Below are positions 7,668-17,413 of a stretch of DNA of 45,750 nucleotides, piece by piece. The notes beneath the pieces are model-generated. The model was not told the origin of the DNA, made no database searches, and saw nothing but the letters and a program-made list of their open reading frames with translations. This DNA comes from Sphingobium wenxiniae. GTDB taxonomy: Bacteria; Pseudomonadota; Alphaproteobacteria; Sphingomonadales; Sphingomonadaceae. Within the stretch, counting starts at the first letter, position 1. Each line of letters begins with the position of its first letter. Both the position numbers and the translations under genes were made by a program. The DNA is taken from positions 1 through 45,750 of the forward strand of contig NZ_VLKK01000022.1 in the NCBI RefSeq assembly GCF_007830065.1. Direction: 5' to 3'.

Positions 7668-7995
7668 GGTCATTTTCCTTTGGTAAGTGGTGTCGGATTG
7701 CGGTCGCCACGAAGGACGATTGCGTGGTGATGGATAGGCATCGGGTGGTGTGTGCGGCGCTGGCCGCGTCCACCCGGATTGAATGGCGACTGACGCCGCG
7801 CCTTGGGTGCGCTGCGAAAGTGATTGTCTCCCCGCGTTCAAGGCGTGCTGCGAGCGCGCCGATCGCGGCTTTGTATATGTCCCCTATCGTAACTCGTTCG
7901 TTCGTCCTGGCCCGCATCTGGCGGGCCTCGTCGCGCACGCGATCGTGCATCCCAATCGGGAGTGTGACGCTCAATTGAACCGGCTTCCCGGTCAT
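7660..7995 (-). CDS. Hypothetical protein, paralogue of its upstream neighbour
   Basis: A 111-residue protein that begins MTGKPVQLSVTLPIGMHDRV. It aligns along its length with the next gene upstream (7992-8318): LPIGMHDRVRDEA against VPVGLHEDMRKLS, IGDIYKAAIGALAARLERGE against LTDVYAEGVTKLVARIEAGE, and a shared (A)HPRRGVS/QPRGSVK turn. The first strand-helix-helix could be a ribbon-helix-helix fold. It starts in a 4-bp ATGA overlap with the upstream gene and overlaps DUF2274, so all three are coupled to trbI. The function is unknown. Confidence 0.65.
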   Translation of the reverse strand: MTGKPVQLSVTLPIGMHDRVRDEARQMRARTNERVTIGDIYKAAIGALAARLERGETITFAAHPRRGVSRHSIRVDAASAAHTTRCLSITTQSSFVATAIRHHLPKENDHG

Positions 7996-8318
7996 TCATC
8001 CTCCTGCAAGAGGCATTGCGCGCCTTTGACGACAATCGCTGATTGGCTTGATTCAGTCGCATGTTTTGCAATCAAATCTGCGATTTCTTCGGGCATGCGG
8101 AGCGAGATTTTCTTTACGCTTCCGCGCGGCTGCACCGGATAAACGAAGCGTTCGCCAGCCTCGATCCGTGCCACCAATTTTGTCACTCCTTCGGCGTAAA
8201 CGTCCGTGAGAGTGACGACATTATTTGTCGCGGCGGTTCGTTTGAAGGACAGCTTTCGCATGTCTTCATGTAGGCCCACCGGCACGCTGAGACCCAATCT
8301 CATGAGGTTCTTGACCAT
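7992..8318 (-). CDS. Hypothetical protein, first of a tandem paralogous pair behind trbI
   Basis: A 108-residue protein that begins MVKNLMRLGLSVPVGLHED, with a good ribosome binding site (AAGGAGATTAAGG). It is the paralogue of the 7660-7995 product. A second strand-helix unit at residues 67-100 (SVKKISLRMPEEIADLIAKH) looks like a further ribbon-helix-helix half, so each protein may carry two such units. DNA binding is plausible but not shown. The 83-bp gap to trbI at 8319-8401 shows nothing clear. Confidence 0.65.
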   Translation of the reverse strand: MVKNLMRLGLSVPVGLHEDMRKLSFKRTAATNNVVTLTDVYAEGVTKLVARIEAGERFVYPVQPRGSVKKISLRMPEEIADLIAKHATESSQSAIVVKGAQCLLQEDE

Positions 8319-8401
8319 TCCTTAATCTCCTTCCGGTCGGGGCCTTTATGCCTCGACCGGAGGGGACAATCGACTCCGACTTTTCCGTGCATATGTCGGG
8401 G

Positions 8402-9664
8402 TCAATAAGGAGTGAGAATCATGTCCTTATTGACAATCACTCGCAGCCGGAAACCGGGGCGAACCGTGATTGTCGGCTGTCGGTCTAGCTCGCGGCTAAC
8501 GATCTGCTGGCCGGTGCGCGAAGCCTCTTGGCTGAGCGCCCCGCCGCCAGCGGTGACAAGCTGGTTGTCGCGGGTTCCGGCGTTGTCTGCGGCTGCGCCG
8601 CCAATCGCAATCGCGGTCGAAAGGGTAATGCCTTTGATAAGGCTCCCAAAGTGACTGTTCACGCGATCGGAAAGCCCGGCTGCGCCGGTCGCATCCGATC
8701 CCGTCATGCCCCCGATATTGATGGAATTGCCGTTCGGATAGATGATCCGATTCCACACGACCAAGGCGCGACTTTGCTTGTAGGCCACGCGACTGTCGTA
8801 GCGGCCGAAAAGCCGTGTTCCCTGCGGAATGAGAACATATCGGCCGGTCACATGGTCATAGACGTTTTCGGTAACGGTGGCGATTACCTCGCCCGGTAAG
8901 TCGGAATTGAGCGCGGTTACAAGCGCGGCCGGGATAATCGTTCCGGCCTTTACCTCGTAGCGCGAAACCGGCGCTGCAAGGCGGGCTTTCAGATAATCGC
9001 CGTCGATACGGGCGGTCTGAATAAAGTCTTCCTTGCGGCCCTGTAGGTTCTGACGGCCGGGTTCGTTTTCTTCTGGCGGGCGCGTTGGTTGTTGTTGACC
9101 GTCGCCGGCGCCTGCGCCGGTTGACGCGCCGCGATCGTCGTCGTTGCCGGTTCCCGATCCGGCGTTGCGCTGATTGTCGGCGAACATGATCGAACCGGAT
9201 CGCGCCGCCATTTCCTGACGGATCGCGAGTTCGCGCGCCGCCTGCGCGCGTTGCTCGGCCGGGGATAGCTGCCGCTGCTGCGGTTGCTGCCGCTGTTGGC
9301 CTGGCTGTCCGGTTGTCGCGTTCGGATCGGTGCCGGGGGCCGGGAGCGCGGACGTTCCCGGCCCGGTTAGATCGGGCCGCGTTAGCGGGTCGCTATAGTT
9401 CTGCGGTAGTTTCTCAAGGTCAGGGCTGGCGAGTTGGATTGCTTTGTCCTCGTCGTCCTTCTTGTTCGCGCCTTTCCCGCCCCCGATGACGAACGCAAAA
9501 ATCAGACCGATTACGAAGATGCCGACACCTAGCGCAAGGATGCCTTGGATGATCTGCCGCTTGTATCTCGTCACGCCGGGGCGCTGCGTAGCGAGTATGG
9601 ATCGCGTGGACTCCTTTTCCTCTGGCGAGAAAACGGGATCGTTGGTGCTGATGTCGCCAGCCAT
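8402..9664 (-). CDS. trbI: TrbI/VirB10-family conjugal transfer protein
   Basis: A 420-residue protein. It has a short cytoplasmic N-terminus, one membrane helix (about residues 40-60, ILALGVGIFVIGLIFAFVIG), a Pro/Gln-rich periplasmic linker (residues 95-210) and a C-terminal beta-barrel domain with KAGTIIPAALVTALNSDLPG and VTENVYDHVTGRYVLIPQGT, both hallmarks of VirB10/TrbI. The protein spans the envelope and forms the outer-membrane core ring with TrbG. It starts 3 bp after the trbG stop. The order trbG-trbI without a recognisable trbH between them is noted. Confidence 0.93.
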   Translation of the reverse strand: MAGDISTNDPVFSPEEKESTRSILATQRPGVTRYKRQIIQGILALGVGIFVIGLIFAFVIGGGKGANKKDDEDKAIQLASPDLEKLPQNYSDPLTRPDLTGPGTSALPAPGTDPNATTGQPGQQRQQPQQRQLSPAEQRAQAARELAIRQEMAARSGSIMFADNQRNAGSGTGNDDDRGASTGAGAGDGQQQPTRPPEENEPGRQNLQGRKEDFIQTARIDGDYLKARLAAPVSRYEVKAGTIIPAALVTALNSDLPGEVIATVTENVYDHVTGRYVLIPQGTRLFGRYDSRVAYKQSRALVVWNRIIYPNGNSINIGGMTGSDATGAAGLSDRVNSHFGSLIKGITLSTAIAIGGAAADNAGTRDNQLVTAGGGALSQEASRTGQQIVSRELDRQPTITVRPGFRLRVIVNKDMILTPY

Positions 9665-9667
9665 GAT

Positions 9668-10750
9668 CTAGCGCCTCCGGGTGTTGCGCGTGATCCGCAC
9701 GATTTGCTGCTTCTTCTCGCCAAGGCGAAGTTCGGCGACGGTGATAAGCCGATCGACGACGTAATAGCGGCCCTGCACGCGATAATTCACAAGCTCGGCC
9801 TGATTCTTGTCGCCGATCACGAACAGCGGCGGGGCCTCTGTCGTGCCAAGGTTCGGCGCGAACTGGATGTAGGTTTTGCTCCCGTCGTCGAACACGCGAT
9901 CGGGTATCCAAGCGGGCTTTTCGCGCGCCTTGCCAACGCTCTTGATCCTATAATCGAAGTTGATGTTATCAACTGCCACGTCTGCGATCGTGTTGTTGGC
10001 CTGCTCGGTCGCTGCGCCTACGGCGGTCGATATGTCGGCGAGCTGGTCGCGCGGATAATTCCACGAAACGATGCTCGTATAGGCGTCGCCGTTGTGGCTG
10101 ACCGCCTCGACCATATAGGTGCGCTCGCTGGTCGTAAGCACGATGTTGGTGCGAAGATCGCCCTTGATCGGCTTGACGAAAACAAGGGTCTGCGAGTTCG
10201 ATCCGCTGCCTTGATGGGTCTCGCCCATAACCCAGCGCACGGTGTCACCCGCTGCCTTGGAAATCAGTTGTTCGCCGGGGCGAAGCGCGATCGTGGTTAT
10301 GAAGCGCGGCGACGTATGAACCTCGTAGATCGCGCCGGGCATGTAGTCGTAGAACATCGCGGAATTGATGAAGCCGGACGGTGCCGGGGCCTGCCGCGAT
10401 AGCTCGTTCGCGTCGCTGATTGCGCCAAGCGCGCCCGACTGTGGAGCCGATCGCGCATAGCGTCGGCCGGTCGGCCTCGGTCGGCTCAAGTGGGCCGTCA
10501 TGGTCGGCTGCGGCCGGTTGATTGCAACAAGCCGCTGGGGCGGCGGGGCTTCGGCCTGAGCGACGATCGCGGGCGGCGGGGGCGGTAGAACCGCTTGAGC
10601 CGGGACCATCTGTGTTTCGGCTCTCTGGCTGGCAGGCGGCGCGCTCTGCGCGTTCGTGGCCGCGCTGGTCGCGCTCGTCGTGATGAACGCTGCGGTCGCG
10701 AGAAAGGCTGTGCGAAGAACCGGCGAATTGCGGTTGAATACGTGCTGCAT
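9668..10750 (-). CDS. trbG: TrbG/VirB9-family conjugal transfer protein
   Basis: A 360-residue protein with an N-terminal signal peptide (TAFLATAAFITTSATSAATN), a Pro-rich linker and a VirB9-like C-terminal half: MPGAIYEVHTSPRFITTIAL, then GNDTVRWV-like AAGDTVRWVMGET, and the end region FAPNLGTTEAPPLFVIGDKN. It forms the outer-membrane core complex with TrbI. The start at 10750 (MQHVFNRN) is chosen because the extra seven upstream codons overlap trbF and separate the signal peptide from the start. Confidence 0.93.
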   Translation of the reverse strand: MQHVFNRNSPVLRTAFLATAAFITTSATSAATNAQSAPPASQRAETQMVPAQAVLPPPPPAIVAQAEAPPPQRLVAINRPQPTMTAHLSRPRPTGRRYARSAPQSGALGAISDANELSRQAPAPSGFINSAMFYDYMPGAIYEVHTSPRFITTIALRPGEQLISKAAGDTVRWVMGETHQGSGSNSQTLVFVKPIKGDLRTNIVLTTSERTYMVEAVSHNGDAYTSIVSWNYPRDQLADISTAVGAATEQANNTIADVAVDNINFDYRIKSVGKAREKPAWIPDRVFDDGSKTYIQFAPNLGTTEAPPLFVIGDKNQAELVNYRVQGRYYVVDRLITVAELRLGEKKQQIVRITRNTRRR

Positions 10751-10752
10751 GA

Positions 10753-11439
10753 TTAAAGCTCCCGGCCCCATTGGAATGATGTGATGTAGATTCCGAGCGG
10801 GTTCACCCGTAGCTCCTGCTCGGTCTTAGGCGGCTTGATCCGGACGGTGAAAAGGCCGGTCCAGCGTTCGGGCGGCATGGGCGCGCCGCCCTGATAGGTC
10901 GTCTCGCGCCAAGTGATCTGGTAGGTATCTTTGGTGCGCGGAAGGACGGTCTGCACCTCGACGGTGCGGGCTTCCTGTCCAAGGTTGGCGAACGGGTCGT
11001 TCGCCTTGGCGTAGCCGTTTAGGGTCTGCTCGGCCTGCGCGGTGATGAAGTGATAGGCGTTCTTCCAGTTGTCGCGGATGATAACGCCATCGGTGCTTTT
11101 ACCGCGAACGAGCTGCACCCAATCGCCAAGGAAATAGCCGATTTCGGCGGTCGTTGGCTGGTAGCTGGAATCGGCCGAAACGATCTTCCCCGGCTTCCCA
11201 AACTCGTTCACCGGCACGACGTAGGTGGCGATATGCGTGGTGCTGGCTGAGACGATGAAAGCAATTGTCGTGATGGCCGATAGGCCAAGCGATCCGAACG
11301 CCATCAGCCGCCAATTCTTGGCCTGCACGCGCGCGCTGCCAATTCGGTTGTCCCACTCCTGCGCGGCCTGCGCGTATGGTGTATTCTGTGGTGCAGAACC
11401 GCCATAAGTGGGGGTCTTGCGCTTAAATAGATTTCGCAT
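10753..11439 (-). CDS. trbF: TrbF/VirB8-family conjugal transfer protein
   Basis: A 228-residue inner-membrane protein. A single membrane helix (about residues 47-68, LMAFGSLGLSAITTIAFIVS) is followed by a periplasmic NTF2-like domain with NPFANL-type segments and ITWRETTYQGG, as in VirB8/TrbF. It is an assembly factor of the secretion channel. The gene is preceded by GAGGGG with 7-bp spacing to the ATG at 11439 and begins 4 bp after trbL. Confidence 0.9.
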   Translation of the reverse strand: MRNLFKRKTPTYGGSAPQNTPYAQAAQEWDNRIGSARVQAKNWRLMAFGSLGLSAITTIAFIVSASTTHIATYVVPVNEFGKPGKIVSADSSYQPTTAEIGYFLGDWVQLVRGKSTDGVIIRDNWKNAYHFITAQAEQTLNGYAKANDPFANLGQEARTVEVQTVLPRTKDTYQITWRETTYQGGAPMPPERWTGLFTVRIKPPKTEQELRVNPLGIYITSFQWGREL

Positions 11440-11443
11440 GGTT

Positions 11444-12925
<1,482 letters not shown>

Positions 12926-12941
12926 GGTCGTTGCTCTTTCT

Positions 12942-13205
12942 TTAGAAGCTCATGCCCTTGTCGGCATTGCGCTTTGAATTTCCCAATTCCCGTTGGAGTT
13001 GGTTTCGCCGAGCGGCCTTGCCCGCGACCTCCTGCGCTGCGGCGCATTCCTCGCCTGTCACGGTTCCGGCGCGGCACTGTTCCGCGACCTTCTGCGCTTC
13101 CTCGGGATGGGCGCGGAAATACTCGATGCTGCGGGGGGCCTGCGTGCATCCTCCGATCGCGGCGAGCGCCGCGATCGGGACGATGAAGCGCGCTACGCTT
13201 ACCAT
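12942..13205 (-). CDS. EexN/TrbK-like entry exclusion lipoprotein
   Basis: An 87-residue protein with an N-terminal signal and lipobox (AALAAIGGCTQAP, Cys near residue 20). The body matches the EexN pattern: SIEYFRAHPEEAQKVAEQC followed by a second and third Cys-containing helix. It occupies the trbK position between trbJ and trbL. Family members sit in the membrane and block uptake of a second related plasmid. It overlaps the trbJ stop by 7 bp. A full-length exclusion role is inferred from family and position. Confidence 0.8.
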   Translation of the reverse strand: MVSVARFIVPIAALAAIGGCTQAPRSIEYFRAHPEEAQKVAEQCRAGTVTGEECAAAQEVAGKAARRNQLQRELGNSKRNADKGMSF

Positions 13206-13909
13206 GTGGGCGCGCTCGCGCTGCGGGTCTGGGTTCCAAGCCCGCGCTTGGTCCCGGCGCGCCCTGCGGCGGCGAGGGCGGCGTTCTGGGCCTCGGCCGT
13301 CTGTGTTGCGCGCATTTGCGTCATCAACAGAGTTTGCAGGCCGGTAAGCTGGGTGGAGAGAGCGGCGAGCAACTGATTGGTCGCCTGCAACGCCGCTGTC
13401 TGCCCTTGGGCGTTCTGCGAAGCCGATACGGCGCTATTGACCGCATTTTGGGTGCGGTCCTGGCTGTTGGCGATAGCGTTCTGCGCTTCCATCGCTTCGC
13501 GCCGTGTATCGCGGCTGCGCTGTTCCCAATCCGCCTGACTATTCAGGACTTGCTGCCACGATGAACCCATAAGGTCTTTCGGGTAGATCGTGTCGAGGTT
13601 GCTCGTCAGACTTTTGGCGCTGTAGCCAATGCCGTTCGCCGATTTCATGATGCTGGTTGCGTCGCTGACGATCGAACCGAGTTCGGGTGAAATGTTGCTT
13701 CCCAACTTGGCGAGCATATTTTGCTGGTTCGATACTTGCGACTTTAGCTGCTCGATCTGCTGCAAGCCCTGCTGCACGCTCTTGAGCTGCTGAGCGATTG
13801 CCTTCACGTCCACCACTGCCATCTGGGCGTGCGCGGGCGCGATCGGCGCGAGCGTGGCTGTCGTCATCGCTGCCAGCGCGAGCGCGCTGACGTAAAGCCG
13901 CTTGGTCAT
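13199..13909 (-). CDS. trbJ: TrbJ/VirB5-family conjugal transfer protein
   Basis: A 236-residue periplasmic protein. It has a signal peptide (ALALAAMTTATLAPIAPAHA) followed by a helical, Gln-rich region (AIAQQLKSVQQGLQQIEQLK, SQVSNQQNMLAKLG) typical of VirB5/TrbJ minor pilus proteins. A second helical Gln/Ala-rich stretch covers residues 140-225. It is coupled by an ATGA overlap to the small membrane protein upstream. Confidence 0.9.
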   Translation of the reverse strand: MTKRLYVSALALAAMTTATLAPIAPAHAQMAVVDVKAIAQQLKSVQQGLQQIEQLKSQVSNQQNMLAKLGSNISPELGSIVSDATSIMKSANGIGYSAKSLTSNLDTIYPKDLMGSSWQQVLNSQADWEQRSRDTRREAMEAQNAIANSQDRTQNAVNSAVSASQNAQGQTAALQATNQLLAALSTQLTGLQTLLMTQMRATQTAEAQNAALAAAGRAGTKRGLGTQTRSASAPTW

Positions 13910-14151
13910 TGTTCCGTCTCCTGCTTGTTATCGTGGTCGATGCGGGGTGCCACGCGATGCGATGGCGCGAAGCGCCAATAGAGAACCGCCACGGCAAGGA
14001 AGCCGACTGCGCCCACGAACAACGCTGTCGGGTTTCGGAAAATCCAGCCAAGGGCAAAGGCTAGATAAAAGGGGCTGAGAGCTACCAACAAGGCGAGCCG
14101 TTGGCGGCGTCGCGTCGCGGTCAACTCTGCGAATAGCTGATCGCGCGTCAC
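13906..14151 (-). CDS. Small membrane protein between trbE and trbJ
   Basis: An 81-residue protein with two membrane helices (about residues 19-38 and 42-60: ALLVALSPFYLAFALGWIF and ALFVGAVGFLAVAVLYW). It starts with GTG overlapping the trbE stop (GTGA) and overlaps trbJ by ATGA, so it is clearly an operon member. Similar small membrane proteins occur at this position in Ti-type trb operons, but I do not know a name or role. It may help assembly of the TrbE/TrbD inner-membrane complex. Confidence 0.7.
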   Translation of the reverse strand: MTRDQLFAELTATRRRQRLALLVALSPFYLAFALGWIFRNPTALFVGAVGFLAVAVLYWRFAPSHRVAPRIDHDNKQETEQ

Positions 14152-16607
14152 TGGCCGTCTTCTTGTCGGATGAACTCGGCAATGCCGGGCAAGCCCTTCG
14201 CTTCAAAAAAGGCGGTCTTGAAAGACTGGCCCTCGGCGAGGATGCGGTTCATCAACTTGTGATCGTCGGGCGAGCTAGACGCGACTGTCGCCAGCGCGAC
14301 GGGTCCAAGGCCAAGCTCGAACATGCGGTTGCCTGCCATGCTCTGATAGTAATATTCCCGCTTCTTCACGCCCTTTGCGATTAGGTCGATCTGCTGCAAG
14401 TTAAGGCCGAACCGCTCATAGACTTCTTCGATCTGTGGGCTGCGCGCGTCGGGATTGGGAAGAAAAACCCGCGTCGGGCAACTTTCGATCAGTGCCGATG
14501 AAATCGAAGATTTCAGAACGTCGGTTAGGTTCTGGGTCGCGAAGACGACGGAGACGTTCTTTTTGCGGAGCGTGCGAAGCCATTGCTCGATGCGCTTTGA
14601 AAAGCTGCCCGAATTGAGGAATAGCCACGCCTCGTCCAGAATGAGAAGCGTCGGGCGTCCTTCATTGAACCGGCGCTTTTCCAGCACATGAAACAGGTAG
14701 GTCAGCACTGGCTCAACGGCGCTCTTGTTCTCCATTAGAGCTTCCATCTCGAAAGCCTGCCAGTTCGATCCGGTCGAAAGCGTGTCGCGCTCGGAATCGA
14801 GCAAATAGCCGTGCGGGCCGTCCAGCGTGTACGGGGTCAGCGCGTCCTTGACGGTCTGATCCTGAATGAGGCCAGTAAGGACGGTTAGCGTCCGCTGCTC
14901 GATCGGGCCGCTGGCGATGTTCTGCAACGCGGTCCAGATTTCGTCCTTCACGCGCGGCGTGATCGGCACGCCCTCGGCCGCAACGATGTCCTGCAACCAC
15001 TCCACCGCCCATGCCTGATCCTCCTTGGTCTCAAGGTCGGCAAGGGGCTGAAATGCAAGCTCGCTGTTCTCGCCGCCAAGATAGTAGAACGATCCACCCG
15101 TTAGCAGCGTGGCGGCGCGCGACGACGCGCCCTTGTCGAAGATAAACACCTGGGCGTCGTTGTAGCGAAGGAATTGCGTCGCGATCGTGTTGAGCAAAAC
15201 CGACTTGCCCGCGCCGGTCGGGCCGATGACCATCGTATGCCCTACGTCGCCTTGGTGAAGGTCGAAGCGGAACGGCGTAGTGCCGTCCGTGCGCGTGTGC
15301 ATCAGCGGCGGGACCGGCGACGGCTCGCCGCGTTCGGCGGCGACGTCGGACAAATGCGAGTTGATCGTTGGGCCTGACCAATTCGCGCTGATCGGCAGCA
15401 TATCGCAAAGATTGAGGCTGGTAACGAGGGGGCGGCGCAAGTCCGCATAGGCATGACCGGGGATGCTCCCAAGCCATGCTTCAACCCCGTTCACGTCTTC
15501 GACCTTCGCCACGAACCCGGCGCGATTGACGGCGGATTCTACCTCGCGGACCTTTGCCGCGAGCCTGTCCGGATCGGGATCGGTAAGCGTGATCGTCGGG
15601 GTGTAGTAGCCGACGCCCGCGCTATCTCCGCCGACAACAAGCATAGCGGCCTCGGCGTCCATCGCCTTCGCCATGGCGTCGCTGTCTTCCAGCATCGACG
15701 GCTCTTTGGTGATGGCCTCCTTTATCATCGCGCCGATGCCCTTGCGCTTGGCGAACCAACGCTTGCGGGTGGTTTCGACCTCTTTGCGCGCGTCCTCCTT
15801 GTCGAGCGGGAGATAGCGGCAAACCCAGCGATACGAGACGCCAAGCGAGTTCAAAAGGTCGAGCATCCCCGGCCGCGTCGATGTTGGATAGGATCGCACC
15901 GAAATTGTGCGGATGAAGTGATTTCCCAATTTCGGGAAAAGCCCTGCCTGAAAGTCGTCGTCCGTAATCATCGCGTCGAGATAGAACGGAACATCGGGCC
16001 GCTTTACTGGATGCCGCTTTGTCGAAATGCAGGCGTGCAGATAGGTCAGCGTCTCGTCGTCGTTTAGTTCGCGAATTTCCGGCATGAACCCCGCGAGAAT
16101 GTCGCCCACTTGCCTGACGATTGCCTGAAAATCGCGAAGTGCAATGCGATACATTGCATCTGCGCCCTGCCCGACTGGCGCGTTCTCGATCAGCAGCGCC
16201 GACGCTCGCCCTACGCTTTCCTCTGGGGGCAGATAGGTGAAGGTGAGGAAATAACGGCTCTCGAAATGTGCTTCCTCGGCCTCGAACGCTGCGCGGCGTT
16301 CTTCGTCGACAAGCTGCGAGACCGGATCGGGATAGGCGCTGTCGGGGTACGTCTGCGACGGAGCGCGTAGCGCCTCGATGTGGACGCACCACCGCGAACC
16401 CAGACGGCGCAGCGCATTGTTGAGCTGCGCCCGCGCCGACGCCAGCCCCGATTGGGTGGAGCTGGCGAGGTCTGGGCCGCGAAAGGTGAGTGACTTCTGG
16501 AAACTGCCGTCTTTGTTCAGCATGACGCCGGGCGCGACGAAAGCCGCCCATGGCAGATGATCCATTAGGCGGGTGGCTTTCGGCCGATACTCAGCGATGT
16601 TTAGCAT
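14148..16607 (-). CDS. trbE: TrbE/VirB4-family conjugation ATPase
   Basis: An 819-residue ATPase of normal length for VirB4/TrbE. The N-terminal CagE/TrbE/VirB domain is followed by Walker A VIGPTGAGKSVLLNT (about residue 458) and Walker B LLILDEAWLFLNSGSF (about residue 640), then SVVFATQNLTDVL. It powers pilus assembly and substrate transfer at the inner membrane. The start at 16607 follows the trbD stop directly. No defect is seen. Confidence 0.95.
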   Translation of the reverse strand: MLNIAEYRPKATRLMDHLPWAAFVAPGVMLNKDGSFQKSLTFRGPDLASSTQSGLASARAQLNNALRRLGSRWCVHIEALRAPSQTYPDSAYPDPVSQLVDEERRAAFEAEEAHFESRYFLTFTYLPPEESVGRASALLIENAPVGQGADAMYRIALRDFQAIVRQVGDILAGFMPEIRELNDDETLTYLHACISTKRHPVKRPDVPFYLDAMITDDDFQAGLFPKLGNHFIRTISVRSYPTSTRPGMLDLLNSLGVSYRWVCRYLPLDKEDARKEVETTRKRWFAKRKGIGAMIKEAITKEPSMLEDSDAMAKAMDAEAAMLVVGGDSAGVGYYTPTITLTDPDPDRLAAKVREVESAVNRAGFVAKVEDVNGVEAWLGSIPGHAYADLRRPLVTSLNLCDMLPISANWSGPTINSHLSDVAAERGEPSPVPPLMHTRTDGTTPFRFDLHQGDVGHTMVIGPTGAGKSVLLNTIATQFLRYNDAQVFIFDKGASSRAATLLTGGSFYYLGGENSELAFQPLADLETKEDQAWAVEWLQDIVAAEGVPITPRVKDEIWTALQNIASGPIEQRTLTVLTGLIQDQTVKDALTPYTLDGPHGYLLDSERDTLSTGSNWQAFEMEALMENKSAVEPVLTYLFHVLEKRRFNEGRPTLLILDEAWLFLNSGSFSKRIEQWLRTLRKKNVSVVFATQNLTDVLKSSISSALIESCPTRVFLPNPDARSPQIEEVYERFGLNLQQIDLIAKGVKKREYYYQSMAGNRMFELGLGPVALATVASSSPDDHKLMNRILAEGQSFKTAFFEAKGLPGIAEFIRQEDGQ

Positions 16608-16880
16608 TTAGGCGTCCCAATATGGCTTTTGGCGAAGGTGCCTGTTGAGCGTTCCGAAGAAGTACGGATCGCGTTTCGTGAGGGCGTAGCCGATCGTATG
16701 GACTATGAAGCCCGCTGGCAGGCCAAGCCACGGCACACCCATCCCCAAGGCAAGTTCTGCCGTGAAGACGAAGTTGATGACCATGAACATGCGAGGCACC
16801 CCGCCGAGCAAAATCGGCTCGGCGAGGCTGTTGTGGAACGGCACCTCGAAGCCCTCGATTTCGTGGCTCCTATCGGCCAC
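16608..16880 (-). CDS. trbD: TrbD/VirB3-family conjugal transfer protein
   Basis: A 90-residue protein with the VirB3 layout: a short N-terminus with EGFEVPFHNSLAEPILLGGV, two membrane segments (FMVINFVFTAELALGMG and PWLGLPAGFIVHTIGYAL), then DPYFFGTLNRHL. The start is GTG at 16880, directly abutting the TAA of trbC. It links the pilus machinery to TrbE. Confidence 0.9.
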   Translation of the reverse strand: MADRSHEIEGFEVPFHNSLAEPILLGGVPRMFMVINFVFTAELALGMGVPWLGLPAGFIVHTIGYALTKRDPYFFGTLNRHLRQKPYWDA

Positions 16881-17216
16881 TTAAAACCCTGCGCCCCCGG
16901 AGAAACCGAAGAAGGTAATGAAGAAGGTCGATGCGCTGAACGCGATGGCGAGGCCGAAGACGATACCGAGTATCTTCTTCATGAAGCCGCCGCCCTCTGC
17001 GAAGGCGAAGCCCAAGCCCGCCAGGGCCACGGCGATGATGCCCGCGATCTTAGCGACGGGGCCGGTGATGCTGTCGGCGATCTGCTGCAATGGGTCTTCC
17101 CACGGCATACCTGAGCCGCCCGCGAAGGCCGGGGATGCCATCGTCATGATGGCGAGGAAGATAGCGGCGTCGCGGGTACGCCTGTAGATTTGGGGGAGTT
17201 GTCGGGTCCGTCGCAT
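16881..17216 (-). CDS. trbC: TrbC/VirB2-family pilin precursor
   Basis: A 111-residue pilin precursor. It has a basic N-terminus, a long signal peptide ending in MTMASPAFAGG (about residue 33), and two hydrophobic helices separated by a short loop (IAGIIAVALAGLGFAFAEGG and ILGIVFGLAIAFSASTFFIT). TrbC pilins are cut and, in RP4, cyclised by the TraF peptidase; a TraF gene is present at 25545. The start at 17216 (MRRTRQL) is chosen because AGGAG lies 8 bp upstream; the longer frame up to 17276 overlaps an operator-like palindrome. Confidence 0.9.
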   Translation of the reverse strand: MRRTRQLPQIYRRTRDAAIFLAIMTMASPAFAGGSGMPWEDPLQQIADSITGPVAKIAGIIAVALAGLGFAFAEGGGFMKKILGIVFGLAIAFSASTFFITFFGFSGGAGF

Positions 17217-17244
17217 TTGGGCTGCTCCTACTGTGCGTCGTTGG

Positions 17245-17267
17245 TGTGACATACAAAATATGTCACA
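17245..17267. promoter_or_regulatory. Operator-like palindrome upstream of trbC
   Basis: Perfect 9-bp arms TGTGACATA and TATGTCACA separated by CAAAA, 29 bp upstream of the chosen trbC start. An AT-rich stretch usable as a -10 box overlaps it. A related half-site TGTCACA lies at 17354-17360, and a related inverted repeat lies before the primase operon (3121-3137). Confidence 0.55.
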
Positions 17268-17373
17268 GACACACACAGTAGTGCAGTAGGGAATCCTCGT
17301 CTAGCCGTTTTGTTGCGAATCGTTCTCTGATTGGCAATCGTCTAGTAAGGCTCTGTCACAATATCCCGCGCAA

Positions 17374-17407
17374 GGAACCGTTTACCGCTGTAGCGGTTCC
17401 CGTTTTT
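17374..17407 (+). terminator. Terminator-like hairpin between trbB and trbC
   Basis: GGAACCG (17374-17380) pairs with CGGTTCC (17394-17400), and CGTTTTT follows on the plus strand. No plus-strand gene precedes it, so it may instead be an attenuator or a block against antisense transcription into trbB. Confidence 0.35.
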
Positions 17408-17413
17408 GAAGCA

